Shown: piece after piece, positions 24,987-37,057 of the stretch
Layout of the letters: every line of letters begins with the position of its first letter
Position numbering within the stretch: the stretch's first letter is position 1
Assembly (NCBI GenBank): GCA_034766995.1
Contig: CM068322.1
Location: 14,455,810 to 14,519,809, forward strand
DNA: 64,000 nucleotides
Direction: 5' to 3'
Source of the DNA: Acanthacorydalis orientalis
Lineage: Eukaryota; Arthropoda; Insecta; Megaloptera; Corydalidae
Notes under the pieces: generated by a model
Database searches by the model: none
Seen by the model: only the letters and a program-made list of their open reading frames with translations
Told to the model about the DNA's origin: nothing
Translations under genes and position numbers: made by a program

Positions 24987-25380
24987 CATAATTTACGAGT
25001 ATACGTTCATCTACCTATGTATGAATAAATGTTTGTATGCATACACATTAACAATATGGACTCTTCAAATAATATACAACTAATCCGTTATGAAAATGGA
25101 AATACCTATAATCTCATCTACCACACATTTATATGTATATGCATAAACAACTTCCGTGTGATAAGTTGTAACATTAAATTCAATTCTTCGTTAATTACAT
25201 CATCTTAATAGAGACGCACATACATGATCTTTAAAAAAGTAATTGAAATCCGACGACACGCAATCGATAAACATACACAAAATATACATTTCCTGTATCT
25301 CTCATACAGAGTTTTCAAATATGAAAAGCTCGAGCTTTTCGTGACTATTGCGAGATAATATTTTAAATGTAACTTTGTCG
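24334..25380. other. AT-rich non-coding DNA
   Basis: A perfect (TA)n tract lies at 24941-24984. I see no gene. Confidence 0.65.
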
Positions 25381-25720
25381 CACGACATTGTAAAGATTTA
25401 TATGTTGGTTTATCCTTTTGTTGAGGCGCCATTGCACCACCTCGTCACTCGTTTTCGTTGCGTAACCCTTAATGGGTAACTCCGCTACAGTTGCGGTCGC
25501 CACCACGCACGCTCGTTTCTTTTGCTTTTATGCTCACAGCTGCGCTATATTTTACGGTATTTTCTCACGCCGCGGCGCCTCGGCGAATTCTCTCCACAAC
25601 GACAAAGTGCACTAGGAATCTGTGTGACTTATTGCTCTTCCCTGCCGGCGTTTCCTCAAATGAACAAAGTAGTTTTCACAGTAGGTGTGGTCTGGTGTTA
25701 ATAGTTTTTATAAAGTATCG
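25381..25720. promoter_or_regulatory. CpG-rich block, possible promoter or enhancer
   Basis: CpG and overall GC rise abruptly here (for example CACGCCGCGGCGCCTCGGCG near 25568). A plus-strand frame from 25491 contains a hydrophobic stretch after an internal Met, and a minus-strand frame starts with ATG at 25432, but neither shows a domain and both are probably incidental. The divergent frames around a CpG-rich centre would also fit a bidirectional promoter. I cannot place a transcription start. Confidence 0.3.
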
Positions 25721-26161
25721 TTATCAACGTATTCGTTCATTCGTTCGTACATTCCACTGTTCAACAAACAAATAAATTTATTTCAACGCAGTTTATATAT
25801 TTTTAATAAACTATATCTATTGATTCCGTGATCAGTTTTTTTAGCATCTAAATTTTTTAGTATTCAAACCTATTTTATAGTTCCTAAACCAAAATTTATC
25901 ACATTTATTCATAATTTAATTGTTATTTAAGTTTATAATAATTGTACTTATTTTATTTTTATAAATTTTAATGATTGATGTATTTGTAAAAAATATGTAT
26001 AATTAAAATTGCAATAGTTTTACCATAGCATATTAAATATATTTTTGAAAAAGAATATTAGTTCTTTTTTGCCTCATTTTGGAATTATTTCAGTATTAAA
26101 ATTTTTAATTTTTTTAATAATGAAAAATATATGAACCACTACACCTAATTTAAATATTTAA
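25721..26161. other. AT-rich non-coding DNA
   Basis: I see nothing recognisable before the TTAA at 26158-26161 that bounds the next element. Confidence 0.65.
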
Positions 26162-26299
26162 CACTCCTTGAGCACATTCGCTACCAGCCGTCACATATAT
26201 ACAACGGTTTGTTATGAGACCCCGGCGTCATATATGTTAGACAGCTCTAATTGGCCATTTTATGGTTACATGTTGAAACTCATTGTGCTCTGAACACAA

Positions 26300-26626
26300 T
26301 TGTTAAGCTCTAGAAAAGTAAAATATATAAAAGAAGTGCTTGGTTTGAAGTTATTTTATTATTTCAAGTTTTTACAGCCTTTAGAATTTGTTAGCTGCAA
26401 ATTAATAAATTCTGACAGCGAAATAGTTATATGTTTCCACGTAGTTACAATTCAAATATACAACACTTCCCGCAAAAACTTGAGAAACGACTCGAGATGC
26501 CATGTATGTGCTAGCAAGAAGCAGCGCACAGCTACTTTCTACGCTTGTGAAATTTGTAAAACCAACAATGGACAACCAATTGGGCTATTCGTTAACAAAT
26601 GTTTTAAAATTTATCATACAAAGTAA
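26300..26626 (+). pseudogene. piggyBac transposase C-terminal Cys-rich domain relic
   Basis: The end of this frame reads SRCHVCASKKQRTATFYACE, then ICKTNN, then CFKIYHTK and a stop. The spacing of C-x2-C, C-x2-C and the final C-F-x-x-Y-H-T matches the cysteine/histidine-rich C-terminal finger of piggyBac-type transposases, which helps bind element ends. The upstream part of the frame has no recognisable catalytic DDD core and no ATG at its start, so the body of the protein is gone. The frame lies inside TTAA boundaries with subterminal repeats on both sides. It might alternatively be a domesticated exon, but nothing here supports expression. Confidence 0.65.
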
Positions 26627-26883
26627 ATCACCTGTATTTCACTTTGGAAAAATGTATTTATTTAGTTTTTATTTGCAATCCTATTCATTTTTTTATTTAA
26701 TGTGTCGCATATATTTGACACATGGGCAATAACTTATTTTTTTTATTTAAAGCCCAGCGTCACATATGTGTGTCATTTTATAGGAATGATTATTTTACTT
26801 ATTTGCAATGTTGTAAATGTATATAAGTAAAGTCCATATACCATTTGGTACTACATTATCACAAAAAAACCTGGGCTTTGGTG

Positions 26884-26903
26884 GACGGTTCCCCCAAGAC
26901 CGT
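26884..26903. repeat. Small hairpin in piggyBac-like right end
   Basis: ACGGT and ACCGT pair around a 10-nt C-rich spacer just inside the right TTAA boundary. It may be part of the element's terminal structure. Confidence 0.35.
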
Positions 26904-27019
26904 GCTAGCACATGTTAATTCTAATATAAATAAAATATGTAGTACTAAACAATATAAATGCGATAGTTTATTCTCTTTTTGATTACACTTTTATTTCGAG
27001 ATTGAATTCATCTCATGTA

Positions 27020-27380
27020 TTAACCCTTAAACAGCACAACTCCGAAAAATTATGTTAAGGGCACACGGAGTACGCCACGCCCCATCGTCTTTGAATGCGT
27101 ACTGAAACTTCATTATTGAAAAAAAAATATTGAAACTTATTTTATTGCAAAAAAATTACTGAACGAAGCTAAAGGCATGTAATTTGAAGATAAATAGGTT
27201 TAATAGAGATTTTTTGAAATTATCAATGTTTAAAATGTTGTTGAAAAAAAAGGCGGAAAATTACTTTTTTTGTAACAGGAGATAGCGACACAAGTTCGAT
27301 TTTCTCAATTTTACTATGATTCATTAGAACACAAAGTTTGAGTAAGGTTTTCGTCACCCCGAATCCCCTTTAAGGGTTAT
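27020..27380. repeat. TTAA-associated MITE with CCCTTAAA ends
   Basis: TTAA (27020-27023) is followed by CCCTTAAA. The segment closes with TTTAAGGG (27369-27376) and then TTAT, a one-base variant of TTAA. The inverted ends and target fit a piggyBac-type non-autonomous element of about 353 bp. It lies about 100 bp from the piggyBac-like relic, but the two do not obviously share terminal sequence. It contains no reading frame. Confidence 0.5.
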
Positions 27381-28205
27381 GTTGACAAAAGTTTAAAAAT
27401 ATGAATATAAAAATCTATGAAATTCATATATAATTATTGAAATGTAAATAATAACAATACAAATATATACGTTACTCAATTTCTAAAATTTTTCAAAAGG
27501 TGTAATCATAATAAGCAAATTGAAAATTTTAATGTCTATATTAAAAGATGAAATCAAAAATTCTTTTTTGTTACAAATTCAATAATTTCCTTAATTTCAT
27601 TATTTCATTCTTAACTCTCTATGATTTTGCGATATGAAAACACATAGAGATTCTATTTTATGTTTCAATATTTATTTCTTGCACGAAGATTTTTAACACT
27701 AAAACATAAAAAGAATATAAATTCTCTAGAGATAATTTTAGACTCATTTTATTTAAATATATTTAACCCTTATGTGTATTAATTTTATATTGGTAAAAAA
27801 ACAATTTTCATTTTTTTATTAACACCAAAAAAATATTTAATGAAAAATATATTTAACATACTTTATAAAAATCGCGGCTGTGATAAATAATAACAATTTA
27901 TCTTTTCAAAACAAAACTGATAAAAAATACAAACAAACTGTTTCAGGAAATATACTTAATCTACATCATTAATGACAAAATAAATAAAGAGTGACACTAA
28001 TAAATTAATCTGTTGATTTTCAACTCGTTTCGAATATTCACTTTCTTAAACGAAAGTCAAAGAAAACAGTATAAGAAGCGACACGAAGATACTTTTTTAT
28101 ATAGTAAGGATAAAAAAATCATTTATCTGAAAAATTCCAGAATCACATAAAACCCTCGTCAAGATCTACAATTAATCTAAATATTTTACGCCATGTTCTT
28201 TCGCT

Positions 28206-28253
<48 letters not shown>

Positions 28254-29574
28254 TTCTGGCAAGATTTTTCACAAACTGGTTATTTGATTTTTGGTTTCAA
28301 ACAAGAAATGTCAAATTTATATCAATGAGTATTATGGAAAATATAAATCTCTCTCTTATATATAACAAGTTTAGTATTTTTTTTTAGAAAAATTTATTTC
28401 ATTTCATGTCAGTTTTTATACTGACACATTTAAATAATAAATATATGATAAAAAAAATATAGCTTTCTTTTTTAAGTAGTTACATCGGGTTGTATATAAA
28501 ATCAAAAAATAGCATTAAAGTTAGATAAAACGAAATGAAATATTAACGATTTTAATTTTTAAAACTGTTATTTATGGATACAGAGAGTGTATAAAAAATA
28601 GCAGAACTAAAAACAACATTTAGTTATGTACCGATGTAAATTTTATTTATGTGTTGTATTAATGATTTATAACTTAATGTATTGCTCGGTAGGAGCTGTC
28701 AAGAAAGCAGTGTCGAGCATTAAGCTCATGACTTATGTATTTGAAATTCGAAGTGTGAAAAGCTCGAATGGTGGTCACGAGACATAAAAAACGAAATTTG
28801 TGTGCACTAATGAATTTATATACTTTCGTATAGTTTATACAGGTGTTACAGGTGCTAAGACTTAAGGATTTATGAGAGTTAGTTTATAATTTAATAATAG
28901 ATCTTTTAATTAGTAGTTTGTAATATTTTAAAAGTAATTACATAGTAGTATAGTTCTCGTTTTCTTAATAGTAAATTATTAATTAGAAAAATTCTTTAGA
29001 AACTTTATTTTATTAGAAATACAAAATTAATTTAATTGAAAGTTATGCGTTGATAATTAAACATCATATACTTTTTAAAATATATATTAAAAAATTCTAG
29101 ACATATTTTTAAAAGATATGCATTTATTTACACTAGCTGTATAAAAGTTTATAGTTTTAATTTTTTAATTAAATATTAATTCTCTAAGTAATTCATACTT
29201 TCTAAAAAAAAACATTGTTTTTTTATCTCTTTACTATTATTATTTTCATTTGTATTCTTCAACAATTTTAAACGCATTAATTATAAAATGCATCAAGTTA
29301 ATAATTTTGAGAAAATCATCTATCTATAATACGACCAAAAATGTTTAGCAACGTAAATCGTGAATTCATGTACTCGTTACTCGCAATGCAAGAGCATATT
29401 TTTACTACAAGATCCAGTTTCTTAAAACACGAACTCTATTTGTTTAAACAAAAAGTAAAAGCATTTTACTTAATTTTACAAAAAATAAAAGTTTATATCT
29501 ACCCTATTTATGTAATAAAATTGAAATATATTTATACCTCAAATGAGAGTCTTTTTAATGACTGTGCATAACGC
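27381..29574. other. AT-rich non-coding DNA
   Basis: A (TA)n tract lies at 28209-28250. The 28680-28830 part is less AT-rich and carries a bulged inverted repeat (TTAATG..GCTCG against CGAGCATTAA), but I can assign no function. The 76-codon frame at 29341-29571 shows no domain. Confidence 0.6.
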
Positions 29575-29592
29575 ATATATATATATATATAT

Positions 29593-30764
29593 AGTCTGTT
29601 TTTATGCCTATCTTTTTAAAGTGGTTTTTAAGTTATGCGGTACAAATGTCATGTAAATTCTGGGTTTCACTGTTGTATATACACATATATGAGCTACAGG
29701 CTGTTAAAACAAAATTAAATTTAAATTATTATATTTCTCTAAATTTATATTTTATAATTTAAACTTTTCTATTTTGGACTGTTTAAATCATGTTGTATCT
29801 ACTATCGCTAAAATAAGACCATAAACATTAAATGCCTGCCGGAAAGAACCTTGGCCTGGATGTGTTGCAAACAGTGCAACCATTCAAACATCGACATTAT
29901 CAACAGAAATCAATAATTTGGTACATGAAATTAATCGAGGTTTTGATACCTTCAGTCAGAATGATGTCGACGAATTGCTTGTGCATAATGGCTTAAGCGA
30001 CGATGGTATTATTGGTATAACTTAGATATCGTCGAAGGTCCAAAAAATGATAGTGAAGTGGGAAAAAAACCTATCCCCCTCACTGCAAGTATAATTCGAG
30101 AATGTCTTCAACTTTGCAATAAATTGGAAAATCATTTTCTTGTTCATGGCACAAATTATAAACGAGCCTTTAAATTCCAACATGAGCTGAAGAATTGTAT
30201 GCCTGGATATGGAGAATTGATAAAAAATTAGTAAAATCATCATCGCAAAATTTAATCACTGATTACATTTTTGGAGGAAAAACATCAACACAGAACAATG
30301 GTGAAGTTACCACTAATTCTGTTTGTGAAGAACCATTGACTTTACGTGCAGATCTGATGCACTGATTATCTCTTCTATTAATGAAAGTGATTTTGCACCA
30401 ATTCGCAAATGGTACCGAACATTGTCAGATAATGACGACAATTCTGATGAAAAAATATAAAAAGAATTATTACTTCTCAATAAAATTAAATGAATAAAAT
30501 TTCAAAAAAAACTTATTTTACATTTTATATCAATTTCTTTCAGATTTTCGAACGAATTTTTAGGCGTTTTTATCTTCCTGAATTTTTATAAACTATTTTA
30601 TGTGATTTTGGGTGTACTTTAACGTATTGCTTTCGTTTCTTACGGTATTAGAAAATTATAGAACGAATCCCTAATTTTTCAACGTAAGTTAATTCTTCTT
30701 TATGCGATTTTTTTACATGTGGTTTTCTGTGGAATGTATTTATTGCCTAAAAAGAGACTTGACT
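29593..30764 (+). mobile_element. Tigger/pogo-like element relic between (TA)n tracts
   Basis: A decayed Tigger-type transposase C-terminus lies in this interval, and both boundaries sit directly against (TA)n (29575-29592 and 30765-30781). The left end reads AGTCTGTTTTTATGCC; the right end on the other strand reads AGTCAAGTCTCTTTTTAGGC. Both start with the AGTC that follows the initial C in Tigger-type ends, and pogo-superfamily elements insert at TA. Length is about 1.17 kb, so the N-terminal DNA-binding domain and DDE core present in complete elements of about 2.5 kb are missing. Confidence 0.65.
29828..30366 (+). pseudogene. Tigger-like transposase C-terminal relic
   Basis: The relic begins with the ACRKEPWPGCV segment, equivalent to the conserved W-x-K-L-W-P region after the DDE core of Tigger/jerky-like transposases. 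It continues EINNLVHEINRG and DTFSQNDVDELLVHNG, the acidic D-x-x-D-V-x-E-L-L block typical of the family C-terminus. After a stop (30023-30025) and a frame change it continues EGPKNDSEVGKK, then SIIRECLQLCNKLENHFLVH and a KRAFKFQHELK helix segment. A further frameshift near 30190 leads to IDKKLVKSSSQ and TDYIF. No catalytic residues remain, so it cannot act. The pogo/Tigger superfamily assignment rests on this motif order; the exact subfamily is open. Confidence 0.7.
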
Positions 30765-31466
30765 ATATATATATATATATATTTACGTATACATAAAATT
30801 TATTGGAAAAAGTGCTGTTTAGAAAAATCCAGTTAAAATTGGTGAACAAAAATAAAACTATGGGTATAAAATAAATATAAAATTACAATTTTATTCACAA
30901 TTTTAAGTTTTTTCTATTTCTTAAAGTGCCAAAAAATAGATTCCTGCTATTCATATTCGTTCAAAATAACGTACGTTATAAAACAGAAATAAAATTTCAC
31001 TTACATTACAATATTACCACGAACATAAAAGTTAGGACCCCCGATAAGTACTTCGGTAAATTGAAATTATGTCCGTCTATATATATATATGATAGTTACA
31101 TAAATTCTTTTTGATACTAATAAACCAGTAAAAACTCTTTTTCATCAAAAATGACTGAATACGTTAAATAAATACTCGAAATACGTATCGACGGAAAGCA
31201 CATACATACGAACACTAGAACATATCTTTCGAACAAATATATTCGATTCACTTCTATAACGTTATGTAATGTAATTGAATCAACCAATCATAAAGGTCAT
31301 CTTGGGTAATTAAGCACGATTCGTTTAATCAAATCCGCTATAATAAAATAACTCATTCGACGACGACTTCTAACGGAAACTTAATAAAGATGTATTGCGA
31401 GACGTTTAATCCTATTTTCAGAATACGGTGCTCTCTAATGTATGAAAGATGTGATCCTATATTATA
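30765..31466. other. AT-rich non-coding DNA
   Basis: The (TA)n tract 30765-30781 abuts the Tigger-like element. Otherwise I see nothing recognisable. The frame at 30926-31114 has no ATG of its own and no domain. Confidence 0.6.
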
Positions 31467-31517
31467 CGTACACATGATGAAATTAAACCCTATGAGTGTA
31501 AGCCATGTAATTTGTGA
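31467..31517 (+). pseudogene. C2H2 zinc-finger linker relic
   Basis: Seventeen codons read RTHDEIKPYECKPCNL and a stop. This matches the junction of two C2H2 fingers: the closing R-T-H, the conserved linker (T-G-E-K-P, here D-E-I-K-P) and the opening Y-E-C-x-x-C of the next finger. The residues that should follow are cut by a TGA, and the upstream frame is broken within a few codons. It is best read as a small fragment of an old zinc-finger exon or retrocopy, though a chance match this short cannot be excluded. Confidence 0.4.
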
Positions 31518-31953
31518 GGGCCACACATCACAACATTAACGATTCGTAAATACCTGGATACCGGTTCATTTCTCGAAGACTCTTTAATTAAGACAGTGTT
31601 AAATGAACGCATTTGACAAAAAGCGCACGGAACTCGAGTAAATGAAAACCTATAATTCTGAAATTATGAAATAATTGTCTACTAAATGAAACGGGTAATT
31701 TATATCAAGATAGAAAACATAAAAGTTACTAAAATTGCGTTTCGTGGTATTTTCATTTCATATTATAATATGAATTAAAAATTAACAAGATATATATATA
31801 ATCACTTTTTATAAGACAAAACTCACTTATTTAAATATCATTTTCTACAAATTACACACATTACCACAATTTTAAGTCACATTTACTTAAAACGTATAAA
31901 AATTAATTTTATTTTATGTATAAGCTAAAAGTAAAGTATATAGTATGATAGAA

Positions 31954-32017
<64 letters not shown>

Positions 32018-32639
32018 ATATTTAGTACCTCCGTACAAATTTAAATGTTTTGATTATAAATTCATCATTTTAAACAAACGAAAAAGTATAATTAAACTTT
32101 AATACTGATTTTGAAATGTTTACTTCAGTGATATTTAACACATAAATGTTTAGTCACTTAAGAACGACTCACATATTTACATCTTTAGGAAATAATTATT
32201 AATTTTTAATTTTAAATTACTCACCTGACAATGGTAGTAACTTCGTATACGCCGAAACATACAGAACTGAAAATGTCAAGTGTCATTAAATAGTAATTAA
32301 TAGTTAATATTAATATTAGTTATATATTAATAGTTAGTTTAAGGTATATAACCACAACTTTTAATCAACTATTAAAACTGATAGCTTATTATTAAAATTA
32401 TTCATTATTAAAGTGGAATGAAATAGATCGAAAACTAAAACTAGTATTCATATATTAGTATAGTTAATAGCAATTGATATTTAGTAATTAAAAGTATTAT
32501 TTAATTATTATACTTATTTATAATTTCATAAGTATTATTTCTCTTCATACTGTCAATATTGAAATACCGTACCTTAAAAGTTTACCAATATTAAAACTTG
32601 TTAATAAAAATTGTTTACTAGCTCTCACAAATTAAGTTT
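31518..32639. other. Non-coding DNA
   Basis: A (TA)n tract lies at 31957-32015. At 32224-32270 there is a CTGACAATGG...ACGCCGAAAC motif of the kind described under findings. No gene is seen. Confidence 0.6.
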
Positions 32640-32936
32640 TGACTCGCCCAATCAATCACAAAATATTTTTATCATCAAAAATATTCAATAATTGATTACT
32701 GATCATTTTATATTGTTACTTATGCTAACTTATTGTTTACTTATGCTAAAGATGATGGCAATGCTATCATTTTCAGAGAGCTAAGATAGAAAAATATTTA
32801 AAAAAATAGATTTTTCTGTACCTTAATAATCTAAATCTGAAGCAATCATCAAAATGTGCATAAGAAATAATCAAAAAGAATCAAAAACCAATTATTTAAC
32901 ATTTTTGATCAGCAAGTGTGAGGGTGGTCTGTGAGT
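32640..32936. repeat. Family A MITE, complete diverged copy
   Basis: The left arm carries ATCATCAAAAATATTCAATAAT, then TTACTTATGCTAA, GATGGCAATGCTATCATTTTCAGAG and AGCTAAG. The right arm mirrors it: CTGAAGCAATCATCAAAATGTGCATAAG, then TTATTTAACATTTTTGATC and GGTGGTCTGTGAG. The termini and internal blocks correspond to the element at 634-901, and the arms are each about 120 bp. Non-coding. Confidence 0.7.
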
Positions 32937-33324
32937 AAACAATATTTATAAAAGTAAATTAACGATAGTTTCAGAACTCTATTGTCTTTACCATTTCGAT
33001 TTCTCAGGTGGAAAATTTGGTAATTTCAAAAGATAGACAGTTTGTTTATATAAATAAATATTAAATTTATTATAAATTAATTTATAGTAGTGAACATATG
33101 TTATGGGTATGTGCATGGTTGTATTTTATTCGAAAGTAGATTATATATTTGATTAATGATTTCTAACAAATTTATATATTTCAATTTCATTAACTGTACA
33201 TTATATATTTATTTATTTAATCCAATTAAATAAAAACAACTCTGTTAAACCAATACATTTTAATCAATATTAATATGTTATTTCAAAAATCGGTGTTCTT
33301 TCGATATTCTTATCATACACACAT

Positions 33325-33363
<39 letters not shown>

Positions 33364-33367
33364 ATAC

Positions 33368-33409
<42 letters not shown>

Positions 33410-33637
33410 AGTGAAAGAATGAATGTACATGTGAACACATAAATGCTTCCACATACAAATTAAAATATATGAAAAGAAACACATCAGAACTAAATAGTTG
33501 TTTATGTGTTTTTCTGGGAAATTTTTAACTTATTTTGCATACGCATCAATTTCAAAACACGGTACGCATTTAGGTTAATAGCCGTAATAAATTTTAAATA
33601 ACGTTTCAGACTCCAAATTGGACACAGATACATACAT

Positions 33638-33683
<46 letters not shown>

Positions 33684-33774
33684 CGTAAAACAGTCAAGTT
33701 CAATTTATTATCCACTTTTTCTACATGGTCACTTTTCGTGTTGAATACTTGAATTTTATTAAAAAATCGACAGC

Positions 33775-33829
<55 letters not shown>

Positions 33830-34569
33830 GTATGAGTCTGTATATGGATATATAAGCAAACATATTCCCAATATAAATTACACGTTCACGAATTAGAAAC
33901 TGAATAGGGTGAAACAATTCATACTGTTCATTATATTCCCATTATCTATAATACACATTGTTAACTAACCTTGTTCTCAATAATTGGAACGTCACTATAT
34001 AATCATGTTTGACATGGAAACCTTACTTATACACATATATTGTATATTACAATTTCGTACTGTTGTAAGTTTCTCGAATGTTCAATTCACACAAATTTGG
34101 CTTTAATAAATCTCGATAATTTGACAGCTGTGAATTTGACAAATTGAGCTGAATGACCTAACATCAAATTTGCTAGAGGCACGTCAAATAATTTAAAATG
34201 AATACTATTTACATATTGTTATCATTATTTATTCCGAAAACTTAATAAGACTTTTCAAATTAGCTATAATAAATCTACTGCTTTTTAAACATACAGAAAC
34301 ATTCGATTGTAATGAAAAATTATCAAGGAATAAAGCTATTCTGTGATCTAAAGTAATATAATAATACTGAATAAAAATAATCGAATTTATATATTACGGA
34401 ACACTTTGTATAGCTAAAAGATTTAAACAATTTACAAACAACAATAACAATAATTAACCATAAAGGGATGGATACGGATTAGTTCACTTTTCCAATTTAT
34501 TTTCGAAATAGAGATCCACATATATATATATATATATATATATTACACATTTATATTCTTATAAATATT
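32937..34569. other. Non-coding DNA with microsatellites
   Basis: A compound (CA)n-(TA)n tract lies at 33315-33406, and (TA)n tracts lie at 33642-33680, 33778-33818 and 34520-34543. All long minus-strand frames here are repeat translations. Confidence 0.65.
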
Positions 34570-34605
34570 TATAGTTAAACATTTTCAAGAAAATGTTTAA
34601 CTATA
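34570..34605. repeat. Perfect 17-bp hairpin with 2-nt spacer
   Basis: TATAGTTAAACATTTTC (34570-34586) is followed by AA and then its exact reverse complement, GAAAATGTTTAACTATA (34589-34605). No mismatch is present. The lack of decay and near-zero loop stand out in this otherwise degraded sequence. No coding region, U-tract or known RNA motif lies next to it; a (TA)n tract is 27 bp upstream. Confidence 0.9.
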
Positions 34606-36079
34606 TACATACAACAATAGAAAATTGCATATCAAGATGTTATAATATACTTTAAATTTAAGTCCTGCATTCTATTTATCTATCATCTGTAAAAATATAC
34701 AATTTATTATATTAAAGAGGAATATAAATGATTTAATTTTTTAGATGAAATAAAAGTTATGAAATACGATACTTCTTTGTGTCATCTCCTAAATAAGTTA
34801 TTTTACATTTCATATTTTATGTCAAATATAAAATTAATTGAAATAATTTGAAATAGTCAAATATAATAAATAAAATTTCAGCGTTGATTATAAGCATATA
34901 TAAAGAAGATATCAGTATTCATTCATGTAAATATCTTATACACATACACACCTTCATTATATATATATATTTATATATATATTTATATATTATATATATA
35001 TATATATAATTTAATTTAATGTGATTGTAGTAAAAAAGCATTTAAATGTAAGTAATTTCCTTAAAAATGTCAGATTGTAAATAAAATACATTTTCATTAA
35101 ATAAATTAGAAGAGAAATTCGAATTAAAATTGTACAGCTTTTAAAGTGTATATTCTATGTCGTACTTATAAATAAAATTACGTTTTCGTGTGAATTTCAT
35201 TAACGACTTGAGGTAAAATAAACATATATTTAGTGGTCTAAAAATGTATATTATCATTTCGCTGCATTAAAGCATTGTTCTTTGATAAAATACGAAACAG
35301 GAAAATAAATATATGCATAAATAATTCCAGGTATTTTCTCTAAAATGTTATTAAAACATTGCTCCTGGATAATATTTATTTTACAGATTTTAATTTAAAC
35401 ATTTCTCGTAACAAATGTTTTATTAGCAAATATACAAAATTTATTTAACTGATTTTTAATAAAATCGGTAAAATATTTTTTTCCTATTTAATCTATTGAG
35501 AGTTTGCGATGATTACGTTTGTTGATGATCAATTTTCCAGAAAATATTAATCTAAATAATAGGTCGGGTACTTAGAAGAGTGAAACTTGCAATTGGATAA
35601 TATAAATTAAACTTAATTTTACTTTTATATGATTTACATGAAGATCTTGGGATATGTACTGAAAAATACCAGTGAATATGATTAAAAATTTATTTTCTCT
35701 AAAAACAATTTCAAATTTTATAATTGTTTGTTCAAATTAAATTATTAACTCAATTGTATTTAACAAAACATTCTCCTATACTATGATTTAATAACACAGA
35801 CAAACCAAATCATTATGTTAAAACAAATATAAAAATGTATGATATTTCCTTCTATATATTTTCATTTGGCTCAAAACTTTTTATGAAAAAATATTATGTT
35901 TTAAATTACTACATCAAATATTTTATAACTATAGCAATATAATATTTTGATAATATATTTAATTATTTAATTTATTAAAAAAATGTCACTAAATTCAATC
36001 AATTTCGACAGATAATTGCTAATTTGGACGAAACGATTTTTTTACTTTCACAAATTAATTTTTCAATTAATCCATAAAC
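34606..36079. other. AT-rich non-coding DNA
   Basis: An interrupted (TA)n tract lies at 34959-35009. I see no gene. Confidence 0.65.
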
Positions 36080-36250
36080 CACAAAAATTTTTCTGATCAA
36101 AAATATTCCTTAACTGATTATTTTTGATTGTTATTTATACGCATTTCTATTCGATACTATCGTTCTCAGAACGCTAAGGTATAGGAAATTATAATGTTTC
36201 TCTATTTTATCAATTAGTAATTATTGAACATTTTTAATCAAAGAAAACAT
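36080..36250. repeat. Family A MITE, left arm and partial right arm
   Basis: The sequence CCATAAACCACAAAAATTTTTC, ATCAAAAATATTCCTTAACTGA, GATTGTTATTTATACGCATTTC and TATCGTTCTCAGAACGCTAAG follows the left arm of the family. A shortened right arm, TTAGTAATTATTGAACATTTTTAATCA, follows. The inner part of the right arm is missing. Confidence 0.6.
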
Positions 36251-36909
36251 GTAGCTATTTCAAATTCATTAGTGAATGTAAATTTAACCATAGTTCCAAA
36301 TCTATATTGTAAATAATTTCTATTTGTCGTACATTTAAACACTATATCTACAATACTTTCATTAAAAAAATTTTGAAATCGTTCAATTTTAAAATGTATG
36401 TACAAATTCAAAATTAATTGTTTTATTCATAGTTTTTTTCTTTTTTACCTATATGACGATTTCGTCAATCAGTTCAATTTAATCAATTAAAATAGAATAA
36501 TAAAGAGGATTTATTTTATCTCTGTAGAATTTATGTATGTGGCACATGTGAATATTTCATTCTTAATAAAGATAATGTTTGTATATACTAAAAAAATATA
36601 ATGTTTTTTGCATTTCTGGTCTTTTCTCATAAATATAAAAAACGTATATATATATACATATACATACATACATACATAAACTGTATATGAACGTTTTTTT
36701 TTTTGAAAATTGTATTGTATCAGAATATCATACAGAGTGGTAAAAACAAGTAATAATATAAACGTAATTAAAATGTATTATTAAAGCAAATTGAACATAT
36801 ACAAGCAAACGTTAAAAACATGTCCTGATAATAAATAGCATGTAACAAAAGACATAAATTAGACGGGATAACTAGACATGTTGCATTAAATAATTGGACT
36901 GTACAAGAT
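36251..36909. other. AT-rich non-coding DNA
   Basis: I see nothing recognisable apart from short TA runs near 36646-36680. Confidence 0.65.
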
Positions 36910-36944
36910 ATATATATATATAAATAAACATATAAAAATATTAT

Positions 36945-36975
<31 letters not shown>

Positions 36976-37011
36976 CTCAAATATATATATATATAAACAT
37001 ATAAAAATATC

Positions 37012-37054
<43 letters not shown>
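36910..37054 (+). repeat. Tandem duplication of a TA-rich unit
   Basis: The block AAACATATAAAAATAT between TA tracts occurs twice (about 36926 and 36995), each copy followed by a (TA)n run of different length. The copied unit is about 70 bp. Confidence 0.65.

Positions 37055-37057
<3 letters not shown>

Larger units (their letters stand above)
26162..26914 (+). mobile_element. piggyBac-like relic between TTAA sites
   Basis: The segment is bounded by TTAA at 26158-26161 and 26915-26918, the target of piggyBac elements, and carries a piggyBac-type cysteine-rich C-terminus inside. Near both ends there are related subterminal motifs: GCCGTCACATATATAC (about 26188), GGCGTCATATATG (about 26225), TCGCATATATTTGAC (about 26704) and AGCGTCACATATGTG (about 26756). 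The outer 15-20 bp match only loosely as inverted repeats (AGCAC shared). Length is about 750 bp against 2-3 kb for autonomous members, so most of the transposase is deleted. Confidence 0.6.

Noticed and set aside
25491..25775. 94-codon frame with a signal-peptide-like segment
   Set aside because: The start is TTG, the hydrophobic stretch is short and the rest has no domain; CpG-rich composition explains the open frame.
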